Positions 1 to 7,923 of a stretch of DNA of 64,000 nt are shown in pieces. The notes below the pieces were generated by a model. The model was not told the origin of the DNA, ran no database searches, and saw nothing but the letters and a program-made list of their open reading frames with translations. Position 1 is the first letter of the stretch; the number at the start of each line of letters is the position of its first letter. The translations under genes and the position numbers were made by a program. Source of the DNA: Microvirga sp. VF16 (lineage in GTDB: Bacteria > Pseudomonadota > Alphaproteobacteria > Rhizobiales > Beijerinckiaceae); NCBI RefSeq assembly GCF_016864375.1, contig NZ_CP069354.1, forward strand, positions 5,167,501-5,231,500, given 5' to 3'.

Positions 1-97
1 CCAGAGATCGTCGTGAAATCCCCTGCCGAATTCGAGGACCTTCATCCTGCCTTCATCTTGGCAGTGGCATCTGCCTTGGGTGACTCTAAAATGATCT

Positions 98-117
98 CTG
101 ATCCCTTTCGGGATCAG
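98..117. other. Perfect 8-bp hairpin upstream of pgm
   Basis: CTGATCCC and GGGATCAG face each other across a four-base TTTC loop. No T-run follows on either strand, so this is not a standard intrinsic terminator. It could be the end of an upstream unit or a structured 5' leader. Nothing else recognisable lies in positions 1-173, and no reading frame there has a convincing start and family match. Confidence 0.4.
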
Positions 118-173
118 CTATGGATTCGAGAATTGGCCCGAGAGGGACCGCCTCAAGGAAGTGATCTGCACCG

Positions 174-1805
174 ATGGTGACCACCAGCATTCCGACGACA
201 CCGTTTTCCGACCAGCGTCCCGGTACATCCGGCCTGCGCAAGAAGGTCACCGTCTTCCAACAGCCCCGATATGTGGAGAACTTCATCCAGTCGATCTTCG
301 ATACCGTCGAGAACAAGGACGGTTCGACCCTGGTCATCGGCGGCGACGGTCGCTTCTACAACGAATCCGTGGTCCAGACCGCGATCAAGATGGCGGCGGC
401 GAACGGCTTCGGACGCGTTCTCGTCGGGCAGAAGGGCCTGCTCTCCACGCCGGCCGCCTCCTGTGTGATCCGCAAGCACAAGGCCATCGGCGGCCTCGTG
501 CTGTCCGCCAGCCATAATCCGGGCGGACCCGATGGCGATTTCGGCATCAAGTTCAACATGTCCCATGGTGGACCGGCGCCCGAATCCTTCACGGAAGCGG
601 TTTTCAAGCGCGCCAGCGCGATCACCGAATACAAGATCGCCGATGATGCGGATGTCGACCTCAGCCGCATCGGATCGACCAAGGTCGGCGCTATGGCGGT
701 CGAGGTGATCGATCCTGTCGCCGATTACGCGGAGTTGATGGAGCAGCTGATCGACTTCGAGAAGATCGCCGACTTGTTCCGCTCCGGCTTCCGCATGCGC
801 TTCGATGCGCTCAGCGCCATCACGGGTCCCTATGCGAAAGCGATCCTCGAAGATCGCCTCGGCGCGCCTGCGGGCACGGTCGTCAATGGCGAGCCGAAAC
901 CCGATTTCGGCGGCCACCATCCCGATCCGAATCCGGTCCACGCCCATGACCTCATGGAGCTGATGCTCGGCCCCGACGCCCCCGATTTCGGCGCGGCTTC
1001 CGACGGTGACGGCGACCGCAACATGATCGTGGCGAAGGGCCTCTTCGTGACGCCGAGCGACAGCCTCGCCATCCTCACGAGCCATGCGCATCTCGCCCCC
1101 GGCTATGCCAAGGGCCTTTCTGGTGTGGCCCGCTCCATGCCGACGAGCCGCGCCGCCGATCGGGTCGCGGCCAAACTCGGCATCAACTGCTTCGAGACGC
1201 CAACCGGCTGGAAGTTCTTCGCCAATCTTCTCGATGCCGGCCTCATCACCCTCTGCGGCGAGGAGAGCGCGGGCACCGGATCGAACCACATTCGCGAGAA
1301 GGACGGCCTCTGGGCCGTGCTGCTCTGGCTCAACATTCTGGCCGTCACCAGAAAGCCGGCAGATCAGATCGTGCGCGAGCATTGGGCCACGTTCGGGCGC
1401 GATTACTACACCCGCCACGATTACGAGGAACTCGAGACCGCACCGGCCAGCGAGCTGATGGACGCCCTGCGGGCCAAGCTCCCCACCCTCTCCGGCCAGC
1501 GCTTCGGCGGGCTTACGGTCCAATCCTGCGACGACTTTGCCTATACGGACCCGGTCGACCAATCGGTGACGCCGAAGCAGGGTATCCGCATCCTTTTCGC
1601 CGAGGATGCCCGCGCCGTGTTCCGCCTGTCAGGCACCGGGACGTCGGGCGCGACGCTGCGCGTCTATCTCGAACGATTCGAGCCGAATGCCGACCGGCAC
1701 AACCTGCCGACCGCCGAAGTTCTGGCTCCTCTTGCCCAGGCCGCAAACGAGATCGCCGAAATCGCGGCCCGCACGGGACGCGACAAGCCGAGCGTCGTGA
1801 CCTGA
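174..1805 (+). CDS. pgm: Phosphoglucomutase (alpha-D-glucose phosphate-specific)
   Basis: Interconverts glucose 1-phosphate and glucose 6-phosphate in the cytoplasm, linking glycolysis with glycogen and nucleotide-sugar synthesis. The 543-residue length is normal for the family. The catalytic phosphoserine loop reads SASHNPGG at about residue 110. The magnesium-binding loop DGDGDRN is at about residue 277, and GEESAGTGS is the sugar-binding loop. The C-terminal phosphate-binding segment FRLSGTGTSGATLRVY is intact. The ATG at 174 has only a distant AAGGA upstream, and an in-frame GTG directly follows it, so the exact start is uncertain by one codon. In many Rhizobiales this gene follows glgBCA; here those genes would be outside the window. 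It converges on the VOC gene with a 7-base gap. The supply of UDP-glucose precursor could also serve the cellulose operon 20 kb away, which is inference. Confidence 0.93.
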   Translation: MVTTSIPTTPFSDQRPGTSGLRKKVTVFQQPRYVENFIQSIFDTVENKDGSTLVIGGDGRFYNESVVQTAIKMAAANGFGRVLVGQKGLLSTPAASCVIRKHKAIGGLVLSASHNPGGPDGDFGIKFNMSHGGPAPESFTEAVFKRASAITEYKIADDADVDLSRIGSTKVGAMAVEVIDPVADYAELMEQLIDFEKIADLFRSGFRMRFDALSAITGPYAKAILEDRLGAPAGTVVNGEPKPDFGGHHPDPNPVHAHDLMELMLGPDAPDFGAASDGDGDRNMIVAKGLFVTPSDSLAILTSHAHLAPGYAKGLSGVARSMPTSRAADRVAAKLGINCFETPTGWKFFANLLDAGLITLCGEESAGTGSNHIREKDGLWAVLLWLNILAVTRKPADQIVREHWATFGRDYYTRHDYEELETAPASELMDALRAKLPTLSGQRFGGLTVQSCDDFAYTDPVDQSVTPKQGIRILFAEDARAVFRLSGTGTSGATLRVYLERFEPNADRHNLPTAEVLAPLAQAANEIAEIAARTGRDKPSVVT

Positions 1806-1812
1806 CGCACGT

Positions 1813-2226
1813 CTAATAGGTTTCCCAGAGTCCTGGCGCCGCCAGCTCCAGAAGGTGACCGTCGGGATCCCGGAAATAGAGACTGGTCCCGCCTCGGGAC
1901 CAGGTCGTCCTGCTCTCGATGGGGATGCCGCGCTCCTGAAGCCGTCCCTCCCATGCGGCCAGTTCATCCCCTGAAACGGCAAAGCCGACATGCAGCGGCC
2001 CCTGCCCGTCATGGCCGGGGATCGTCCCGCCAGGTGTGGGCATATCCTCGCTCGACCCACCGCGCAGGAAGAGCAGCAGCACGCTTTTCCCGCCCACGTC
2101 GAAGGCGCGCATGCGCTGGTTGCTGAAAAGCAGTCTCAGGCCGAGATCGCCCTCATAGAAGGCTTGGGCGCGCGCCAGGTCGTCGACATAGAGCGCGGTC
2201 TCAAGAACGGCGTTCAGCTTGGGCAT
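1813..2226 (-). CDS. VOC-superfamily (glyoxalase/bleomycin-resistance fold) protein
   Basis: A 137-residue protein with two beta-alpha-beta-beta-beta halves, as in glyoxalase and fosfomycin or bleomycin resistance proteins. The first half starts LETALYVDDLARAQAFYE. The second half contains PLHVGF, and the end of the protein carries FRDPDGHLLELA, whose His and Glu are typical VOC metal-ligand positions. These families act on small molecules as lyases, isomerases, dioxygenases or drug-binding proteins. The sequence gives no clue to the substrate, so I name only the superfamily. The gene is single and converges with pgm. Its 5' side faces the candidate small-RNA region. Confidence 0.85.
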   Translation of the reverse strand: MPKLNAVLETALYVDDLARAQAFYEGDLGLRLLFSNQRMRAFDVGGKSVLLLFLRGGSSEDMPTPGGTIPGHDGQGPLHVGFAVSGDELAAWEGRLQERGIPIESRTTWSRGGTSLYFRDPDGHLLELAAPGLWETY

Positions 2227-2349
2227 GGCTACCTCGTGATCGTGATTGCCTGCATTTTGTCCTCCGATGCCTTTTCCATGTCCAGTTACCCTTGAAATCC
2301 CGGCCTTTCAGGGGGCGAAAAATTGGGCAATGATGCTGACCTTTTGGTC

Positions 2350-2378
2350 TTGAAACAGGTCTGACGCTCCCTTATCTA
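2350..2378 (+). promoter_or_regulatory. Candidate sigma-70 promoter of the small RNA
   Basis: TTGAAA at 2350-2355 and TATCTA at 2373-2378 are separated by exactly 17 bases. Transcription would start near 2385, at the first base of the GCAAC stem of the RNA below. There is no other obvious gene for it to serve before the terminator at 2449-2474. Confidence 0.55.
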
Positions 2379-2385
2379 TTGCATT

Positions 2386-2474
2386 GCAACACGGCGATTG
2401 GCGTCGCAGCGTTGCTGCCCTTCTTGGGCGTTTCCTCCCTAAACTTCGGGCCGTTGGCAACAACGGCCTTTTTT
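2386..2474 (+). ncRNA. Candidate trans-acting small RNA, about 89 nt, with anti-Shine-Dalgarno segment
   Basis: The segment starts just after a good promoter and ends at a textbook intrinsic terminator. Three hairpins can be drawn. The first pairs GCAAC (2386-2390) with GTTGC (2411-2415), with GCGA/TCGC pairing inside it. The second is GCCC-TTCTT-GGGC at about 2417-2429. The third is the terminator. Between hairpins two and three lies an unpaired TTTCCTCCCT (2431-2440), which is complementary to a Shine-Dalgarno sequence. Exposed CU-rich CCUCC motifs between hairpins are known from the alphaproteobacterial CcsR/cuckoo RNAs and other small RNAs. No protein frame with a ribosome site lies inside. 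It could instead be an attenuated leader of the small membrane-protein gene at 2567. Confidence 0.55.
2449..2474 (+). terminator. Rho-independent terminator of the small RNA
   Basis: GGCCGTTG and CAACGGCC form a perfect 8-bp stem around a GCAA tetraloop (2457-2460), followed directly by six T residues (2469-2474). No + strand coding gene precedes it for more than 600 bases, because the VOC gene is on the other strand. The outer CTTCGGGC (2444-2451) and GCCCGAAG (2478-2485) could form a competing stem, so conditional readthrough is possible. Confidence 0.85.
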
Positions 2475-2566
2475 CTTGCCCGAAGCCCACAGGACGATGC
2501 GATCGGGGTGGTCCAGGAACCTCCCGTAATCCCGGCTGTTTCCCCATGGGAGCCCGGGAGAGGTCC

Positions 2567-2947
2567 ATGTCCAGCCATTCAGAAAAACCCACTTACACTG
2601 ATATTCCGCCTACGCACACGATCAAGCCGATGGATGCGCCGCCTTTGGCCAGAGGCTCGACCACCGCGCAGTTGAAGGGCGATATCGACAGCGGCCGCAC
2701 TGGCGACAAGAATGCCGTGTTCGATCCCGCTCTCTCCCCGCTTGGCACCGATGACGAGGCTGGCGGCTTTTCGCCGAACCCGGAGCAGATCGATCTTGCA
2801 CGGCACCAGGAAAGCGCCGCGCGCTGGCAGGACGGCGCCGAGAAGGACAGCTATGCGCATCAGGATTCCCGCAAGGCTCTTTACGCTTTCGTCGGCTTCA
2901 TCGGCTTGGTGCTCGTCGTGTTCGTCGGCGCTTCTTCTATCTTCTGA
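2567..2947 (+). CDS. Small C-terminally anchored membrane protein of unknown function
   Basis: A 126-residue protein whose first 100 residues are hydrophilic, rich in Asp, Pro and Ser, and probably disordered. A single hydrophobic segment of about 20 residues (YAFVGFIGLVLVVFVGASS) ends the chain, so it would sit in the membrane with a cytoplasmic N-terminal tail. I chose the ATG at 2567 because GGGAGAGG lies just upstream. The same frame continues back to 2384, but that part runs through the small RNA and its terminator. I do not recognise a family. It lies downstream of the small-RNA terminator and converges with the LacI-family gene, with a six-base gap. Confidence 0.65.
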   Translation: MSSHSEKPTYTDIPPTHTIKPMDAPPLARGSTTAQLKGDIDSGRTGDKNAVFDPALSPLGTDDEAGGFSPNPEQIDLARHQESAARWQDGAEKDSYAHQDSRKALYAFVGFIGLVLVVFVGASSIF

Positions 2948-2953
2948 TTGCGA

Positions 2954-4012
2954 CTAAAGCCGCCTGACGCTGTCCCGGATCACCAGTTCCGTCTCCAGTC
3001 GGATCCGCTTGGGCGATGGCCGCCCCTGCAGCAGATCGATCAGGGCCGATGCCGCGGCCTGTCCCAATTCCCGTCGCGGCTGATGGATCGTGGTCAGCGA
3101 CGGCTCGGCCACGGCGGCAAACTCGATATCGTCGAATCCGGCTACAGAGATGTCCTCGGGCACTCTAAGTCCGGCGGAGAAGAGGGTGCGCATCAGGCCG
3201 ATGGCCATCTCGTCGCTGGTACAGAACACAGCTGTCGGACGGCTGGATCGTGCCACCAGGTTCCGCCCCGCCATCACCCCTGACTCGATCGTATAGTCGC
3301 CCCGGATGACGAGGGCGGGATCAAACGGCAGGCCGGCTGCTTCCAATCCGTCCTTGAACCCCTGGAAGCGCTCGCGCTCCAGGATGTTGCCGGCGGGGCC
3401 GCTCACATAAGCGATGCTACGATGCCCATGGGAGGCCAGATGCTGCGTCATGCGTGAGGCCGCAGCGCGATTGTCGATCTCGATCTGCGGAATGTCCACT
3501 CCCGGAATCGCTTCGCAGGCCGCCACGAGCGGGATCGTGATCCGGGCCGGTTTTCCCTCCCCTTCACGGCTCTGCCCGAACAGGTGACCGTTGAGAAGAA
3601 TGGCGCCGTCCACCCTGCCTGCTGCCGTGAAGGCGGCAAAATGCGCTTCCTTCTCGGGCGAGCCGTCCAGGTCACTGATGATCATGCCGTAGCCGGCTTC
3701 GAAAAGCGTTTCCTCGATGCCGCGCAGGATCTTGGAGAAGAAAGTGTTTGCAAGGTCCGGCAGAACGACCAGTACCATATAGGTCTTCTGCGAACGCAGG
3801 GTGCGCGCCGCGGGGTTCGGAACGTAACCAGTCTTGGCGATGGCCTCCAGCACCCGCGCCCGAGCCTCGGGCGAGACACGCTCCGGCGTCGCAAGGGCCC
3901 GGCTGACCGTCGCGGTCGAGACATCGGCGAGCTTGGCGACATCCTGGATCCGCGCTGCGCGGCTGGAAATGCCATCCTGCTCCGGCCCGTCCTTTTGCCC
4001 GAAATCTTCCAT
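2954..4012 (-). CDS. LacI-family transcriptional regulator of the sugar ABC operon
   Basis: A 352-residue DNA-binding sugar sensor. The N-terminal helix-turn-helix reads IQDVAKLADVSTATVSRAL, followed by the hinge-type VPNPAARTLRS and a periplasmic-binding-protein-like effector domain that ends in DISVAGFDDIEFA and TTIHQPRRELG. The ATG at 4012 is preferred because GGGGGAGG precedes it by five bases. An upstream in-frame ATG at 4051 has no ribosome site and would add 13 residues. The gene is divergent from the sugar transporter operon, and a LacI-type palindrome lies between them. By family precedent it represses the operon until a sugar or sugar derivative binds. The effector is unknown. Confidence 0.9.
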   Translation of the reverse strand: MEDFGQKDGPEQDGISSRAARIQDVAKLADVSTATVSRALATPERVSPEARARVLEAIAKTGYVPNPAARTLRSQKTYMVLVVLPDLANTFFSKILRGIEETLFEAGYGMIISDLDGSPEKEAHFAAFTAAGRVDGAILLNGHLFGQSREGEGKPARITIPLVAACEAIPGVDIPQIEIDNRAAASRMTQHLASHGHRSIAYVSGPAGNILERERFQGFKDGLEAAGLPFDPALVIRGDYTIESGVMAGRNLVARSSRPTAVFCTSDEMAIGLMRTLFSAGLRVPEDISVAGFDDIEFAAVAEPSLTTIHQPRRELGQAAASALIDLLQGRPSPKRIRLETELVIRDSVRRL

Positions 4013-4068
4013 GGACCTCCCCCTACCATGGTTCTGTTTGACAGAAGCCATCGTTTCGGTAAAGTTGC

Positions 4069-4084
4069 ATGTAATCGATTACAT
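4069..4084. promoter_or_regulatory. LacI-family operator palindrome
   Basis: ATGTAATCGATTACAT is a perfect 16-base palindrome with a central CG step, the form typical of LacI/PurR-family operators. It lies between the divergent LacI gene and the sugar ABC operon, 57 bases upstream of the LacI start codon and 184 bases upstream of the ATPase gene. It is therefore placed to control both directions. I saw no second copy in the window. Confidence 0.7.
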
Positions 4085-4165
4085 AGGGCAGTTGTCGAGC
4101 CTTTCGATAGCCCTAGATCGTCGAATGTCCCGCCAGAGGACAGACTGACAGCCAGGAGGAACCGA

Positions 4166-4192
4166 ATGCCAGCGCACGCCCCGTCCAGCTGA
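4166..4192 (+). CDS. Eight-codon leader reading frame ahead of the sugar ABC operon
   Basis: A consensus ribosome site AGGAGGA (4154-4160) stands five bases before an ATG that opens MPAHAPSS followed by TGA. The operon's first gene starts 75 bases later with its own weaker site. Either this is a translated leader peptide that tunes operon expression, or it is the preserved start of a deleted gene. The codons show no run of one amino acid, so classical attenuation is not indicated. No function is assigned. Confidence 0.35.
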   Translation: MPAHAPSS

Positions 4193-4267
4193 TCCTTACC
4201 GCACAGTCCTTCGACGACCGCCTCCGTCTCGACGGAAGCGAGCGATGCAGCTCATCCGGAGCCGTTT

Positions 4268-5788
4268 ATGGAATCCGTTCTTCGCGCAGAGAGCATCTCG
4301 AAATCCTTCGGACCCATCGAGGTCCTGAGCGGTATTTCGCTGGATCTGAAGCCCGGCGAGGTTCATGCCGTGATCGGCGAGAACGGTGCCGGCAAGTCGA
4401 CCCTGATGCGCATCCTGTCAGGTCATCTCGCACCCACGAAAGGCAGCCTCCACCTGAACGGCCAGCCGATCACCTTCTCGGGGCCTGTGGATGCGGAGAG
4501 CCAAGGCATCGTCCTGGTCCATCAGGAGATCCTTCTCGCACCCGACCTGACGGTAGCGCAAAATCTCTTTCTCGGTCGTGAGATCCGACGTTTCGGCTTT
4601 GTCGATGACAAGGCCATGCGCGAGCGGACGCGGGCCATCCTGCATGAGCTTGGCACTCGCATCGATCCTGACCGGGAGGTCAGCCGCCTGTCGATCGCTG
4701 ACCGGCAGCTCGTTCAGATCGCCCGCGCGCTGCTGGTACCGCACAAGGTTGTCGCCTTCGACGAACCGACTGCAGTTCTGACCCCCATCGAGGCCGAGAG
4801 CCTGTTCGAGATCATCCGCAAGCTGCGTTCCCAGGGCGTAGCGGTGCTCTATATCTCGCACCGCCTGAACGAGGTGAAGGCCATTGCCGATCGCGTCACG
4901 GTGCTGCGCGATGGACGCCACATCGCCACCCGCGACATCGAAGGACTGGAGCCGCTGGAGATGGCGCGCCTCATGGTGGGCCGCGACATGTCCAAACTCT
5001 ATCCGGAAAAGCCCGCGACAGCCTCGGATCAGCCCCTTCTGAGCGCGCGCGACATGGCCGTTCCGGGCTATGTGGAGAACGCATCCTTCACTCTGCATAG
5101 AGGCGAAATCCTCGGCTTCGGCGGGCTGATCGGCGCGGGCCGCACTGAGCTGTTCGAGGCGTTGGTAGGCCTTCGCCCGGGGCATGGCACGATGACTCTC
5201 GACGGCAACCGGGTTCATTTCCGCGACGCCCGCGAAGCCATGGCGGCGGGCATCGTCTATCTCTCTGAGGACCGGAAGGGGAAAGGCCTGCTGCTGCAGC
5301 AGAACCTTCGGGTCAACCTGACCCTGGCGGCCCTCGAGAAGTTCAGCCGCGGCTCCTTCATCGATGGGGGCGGCGAGGAGAAGGCGCTCGACAAGGCGAT
5401 CAAGGATTTCGACATCCGCACCCGGCGCCGCGATCTTCTCGCCGGGCAGCTCTCCGGCGGCAACCAGCAGAAGCTGTTGCTCGCCAAGATGATGCTGGTG
5501 GAGCCGCGCATCGTCATCATCGATGAGCCGACGCGTGGCGTCGATATCGGCACCAAGGAGCAGATCTATCGCTTCATTGCGTCGCTCGCCGCCGAAGGCC
5601 GCGCGGTCGTGGTCATCTCCTCCGAAATGCAGGAACTGATCGGCCTCTGCCACCGGGTCGTCGTGATGCGCAATGGACGGGTCGCAGGTGAAGTCGCTCA
5701 AGCCGACCTGTCGGAAGATTCCATCGTTTACCTCGCCACTGGCGTTCATGAAGAAAGGGCGGCGGAAATCGCCGCAGGCCACGCATGA
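4268..5788 (+). CDS. Ribose/galactose-type sugar ABC transporter ATPase (RbsA/MglA family)
   Basis: A 506-residue duplicated ATPase that powers sugar import at the inner face of the membrane. Half one has Walker A GENGAGKST (residues 37-45), Walker B VVAFDEPT and a degenerate signature LSIADRQ. Half two has a degenerate Walker A GLIGAGRTE at about 287 and a canonical LSGGNQQK at about 395, followed by IVIIDEPTRGVD. This asymmetry is normal for the CUT2 class (RbsA, MglA, XylG). The ATG follows GGAG by seven bases. It overlaps the permease start by four bases (ATGA). Substrate cannot be read from the ATPase; the neighbouring isomerase and dehydrogenase point to a sugar or polyol. Confidence 0.93.
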   Translation: MESVLRAESISKSFGPIEVLSGISLDLKPGEVHAVIGENGAGKSTLMRILSGHLAPTKGSLHLNGQPITFSGPVDAESQGIVLVHQEILLAPDLTVAQNLFLGREIRRFGFVDDKAMRERTRAILHELGTRIDPDREVSRLSIADRQLVQIARALLVPHKVVAFDEPTAVLTPIEAESLFEIIRKLRSQGVAVLYISHRLNEVKAIADRVTVLRDGRHIATRDIEGLEPLEMARLMVGRDMSKLYPEKPATASDQPLLSARDMAVPGYVENASFTLHRGEILGFGGLIGAGRTELFEALVGLRPGHGTMTLDGNRVHFRDAREAMAAGIVYLSEDRKGKGLLLQQNLRVNLTLAALEKFSRGSFIDGGGEEKALDKAIKDFDIRTRRRDLLAGQLSGGNQQKLLLAKMMLVEPRIVIIDEPTRGVDIGTKEQIYRFIASLAAEGRAVVVISSEMQELIGLCHRVVVMRNGRVAGEVAQADLSEDSIVYLATGVHEERAAEIAAGHA

Positions 5789-6783
5789 CCGAAACCGTGC
5801 TTCGCTCCAGCGCTGAAAAACGCCGGTTCAACATCGACATGCGGGCTCTCTCGCCCTTCATCGCGCTCATCGTACTCATCATTGCGGGCGCGCTGATCAA
5901 TCCGGACTTCCTGACCGCGTCGAACCTGCTCAACGTGGTGACACGCTCGGCCTTCATCGCCATCATCGCGGTCGGTGCCACCTTCGTGATCGCCGGCGGC
6001 GGGCTCGATCTCTCCGTCGGTTCCATGGCGGCACTGACGGCCGGTGTCATGATCCTGACTCTGAACAATCTCGGCGGCGGAGACGTGAGTACCCTGGCGC
6101 TCGGCATGCTCGCCGCTATTGCCTTGAGTGCGGCCTGCGGCCTGGCGAATGGTCTCATCGTCACTTTCGGGCGTATCGAGCCCTTCATCGTGACGCTCGG
6201 CACCATGGGCATCTATCGCTCCCTGGTGATCTGGCTTGCGGCTGGCGGCACCATCACCATGCGCAATTTCGAGCTGCGTGAGCTCTACCGCCCGGTCTAT
6301 TTCGACAGCATCCTCGGCATCCCGATCCCGATCATCGCCTTCCTGGTGGTGGCCGCCATCGGCGCGCTGATCCTCTACCGCACCTCTTTCGGCCGCCATG
6401 TGGTCGCACTCGGCTCCAACGAGGATGTAGCCCGCTATTCGGGTGTGCCGATCTGGCGTGTGCGCACGCTTACCTATGTCATCCAGGGCATCTGCGTCGG
6501 CATCGCCGTGCTCATTTATGTACCGCGCCTGGGCTCGGCCACACCGACCACAGGCCTCTTATGGGAGTTGCAGGCCATCACCGCCGTGGTCATCGGCGGC
6601 ACCGCCCTGAAAGGCGGTATCGGCCGGATCTGGGGCACGGTGGTCGGCGCCGTGATCCTCGAACTCGTCGCCAACATCATGGTGCTATCGAACTTCGTCT
6701 CCGAGTTTCTCGTGGGCGCGGTTCAGGGCGCCATCATCATTATCGCCATGCTCGTGCAGCGGTCCGTTCACCGCGGGCGATGA
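5785..6783 (+). CDS. Sugar ABC transporter permease (RbsC/AraH family)
   Basis: A 332-residue polytopic inner-membrane protein that forms the translocation channel, probably as a homodimer with the duplicated ATPase upstream. It begins with a short cytoplasmic tail and then SPFIALIVLIIAGALINPDF, the usual first helix of the family. The conserved segment GGGLDLSVGSMAALTAGV and the late motif GGTALKGGIGRIWGTVVGA are the family signatures. Eight to ten hydrophobic stretches can be counted. It is translationally coupled to the ATPase through ATGA and is followed after 65 bases by the binding-protein gene. Confidence 0.93.
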   Translation: MTETVLRSSAEKRRFNIDMRALSPFIALIVLIIAGALINPDFLTASNLLNVVTRSAFIAIIAVGATFVIAGGGLDLSVGSMAALTAGVMILTLNNLGGGDVSTLALGMLAAIALSAACGLANGLIVTFGRIEPFIVTLGTMGIYRSLVIWLAAGGTITMRNFELRELYRPVYFDSILGIPIPIIAFLVVAAIGALILYRTSFGRHVVALGSNEDVARYSGVPIWRVRTLTYVIQGICVGIAVLIYVPRLGSATPTTGLLWELQAITAVVIGGTALKGGIGRIWGTVVGAVILELVANIMVLSNFVSEFLVGAVQGAIIIIAMLVQRSVHRGR

Positions 6784-6848
6784 AACCGGTGGGGGCCTAC
6801 CGGACAAGGGACAAAGGCCCCAAACCAAACCCTCCAGGGAGGAATGAG

Positions 6849-7799
6849 ATGAAAGCAACGGTACTGAAGATCGCGGTGGCAGCAGGCCTAATGGCCGGTG
6901 TCGCCACCGGTGCGACTGCTCAGCAGAAGAACGTGACGATCGGCGTCTCGATCCCGGCCGCGACCCATGGCTGGACCGGCGGCGTGGTCTATCACGCGCA
7001 GGAGACCGCAAAGCTGCTCGAGAAGGCCTATCCGGGCCTCAAGGTCGTGGTGAAGACCTCACCGGACGGCGCTTCGCAGGCGAATGCGCTGGACGATCTC
7101 ACCTCGCAGAAGGTGGATGCACTGGTGGTCCTGCCCTTCAACTCCGACGAGCTGACGAATCCGGTCCGCGAGATCAAGAAGCGCGGTACCTTCATCACCG
7201 TCGTCGACCGCGGCCTCAAGGATTCGTCGATCCAGGACATCTATGTCGCCGGCAACAACCCGGAATTCGGTCGCGTCGCTGGCAAGTACTTCGTCGACAA
7301 CCTGAAGCAGGGCAACGTCGTCGTCTTCCGCGGTATTCCGACCGTGATCGACGAGGAGCGCGTGACGAACTTCGAGAAGGCTCTCGAAGGGTCGGGCGTG
7401 AAGGTGATCGACAAGCAATATGCCAACTGGAACCGGGACGATGCCTTCAAGGTGATGCAGGACTACCTCGCCAAGCACCCGAAGATCGATGCCGTCTGGG
7501 CCTCGGATGACGACATGGCGCTCGGCGTCATGGAAGCGATCCGTCAGGCCAAGCGCGAGGACATCAAGTTCGTCCTCGGCGGCGCCGGCATGAAAGACAT
7601 GGTCAAGAAGGTCATGGACGGCGACAAGATGATACCGGCCGACGTGTCCTATCCGCCATCGATGATCGGAACCGCCATGGGCGTCACCGCGGCGCATTTC
7701 TACACCAGCGCTCCCATGCGCGGCACCTACGTGCTCAACGCACAGCTGATCACGAAGGATAACGCCAAGGAGCATTACTTCCCCAACTCGCCGTTCTAA
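6849..7799 (+). CDS. Sugar ABC transporter periplasmic binding protein (RbsB-like)
   Basis: A 316-residue periplasmic protein that captures the sugar and delivers it to the permease. An N-terminal signal peptide (KATVLKIAVAAGLMAGVATG) ends near ATAQQ. The mature part begins VTIGVSIPAATHGWTGGV, the usual entry of the LacI/RbsB type-1 binding fold, and carries VVDRGLKD and WASDDDMALGVMEAI. I chose the ATG at 6849 because AGGGAGGAA lies just upstream. The reading frame continues further back but overlaps the permease gene without family similarity. Two hairpins follow the gene, as often seen after highly expressed binding-protein genes. Confidence 0.92.
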   Translation: MKATVLKIAVAAGLMAGVATGATAQQKNVTIGVSIPAATHGWTGGVVYHAQETAKLLEKAYPGLKVVVKTSPDGASQANALDDLTSQKVDALVVLPFNSDELTNPVREIKKRGTFITVVDRGLKDSSIQDIYVAGNNPEFGRVAGKYFVDNLKQGNVVVFRGIPTVIDEERVTNFEKALEGSGVKVIDKQYANWNRDDAFKVMQDYLAKHPKIDAVWASDDDMALGVMEAIRQAKREDIKFVLGGAGMKDMVKKVMDGDKMIPADVSYPPSMIGTAMGVTAAHFYTSAPMRGTYVLNAQLITKDNAKEHYFPNSPF

Positions 7800-7814
7800 T
7801 TGGGCGACGTGGCT

Positions 7815-7875
7815 CTCGCCTCTTCCTCATGGGAGAGGCGAGGCAACGGCAAGCCGCTCGACATCCTTGCGGCTT
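7815..7875 (+). other. Two tandem hairpins between binding-protein and isomerase genes
   Basis: CTCGCCTCT (7815-7823) pairs perfectly with AGAGGCGAG (7834-7842), and AAGCCGC (7851-7857) pairs with GCGGCTT (7869-7875). Neither is followed by a T-run. In sugar ABC operons such structures protect the 3' end of the binding-protein message and lower expression of downstream genes. That role is inferred here. Confidence 0.5.
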
Positions 7876-7923
7876 CCCCTTGCCGATACTCACGTTCACT
7901 CACGCCATCTCGGGAGTTCACCC

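Noticed and set aside
2384..2566. Longer start for the small membrane protein
   Set aside because: This part would be translated through the small RNA and its terminator; the ATG at 2567 has a clear ribosome site.
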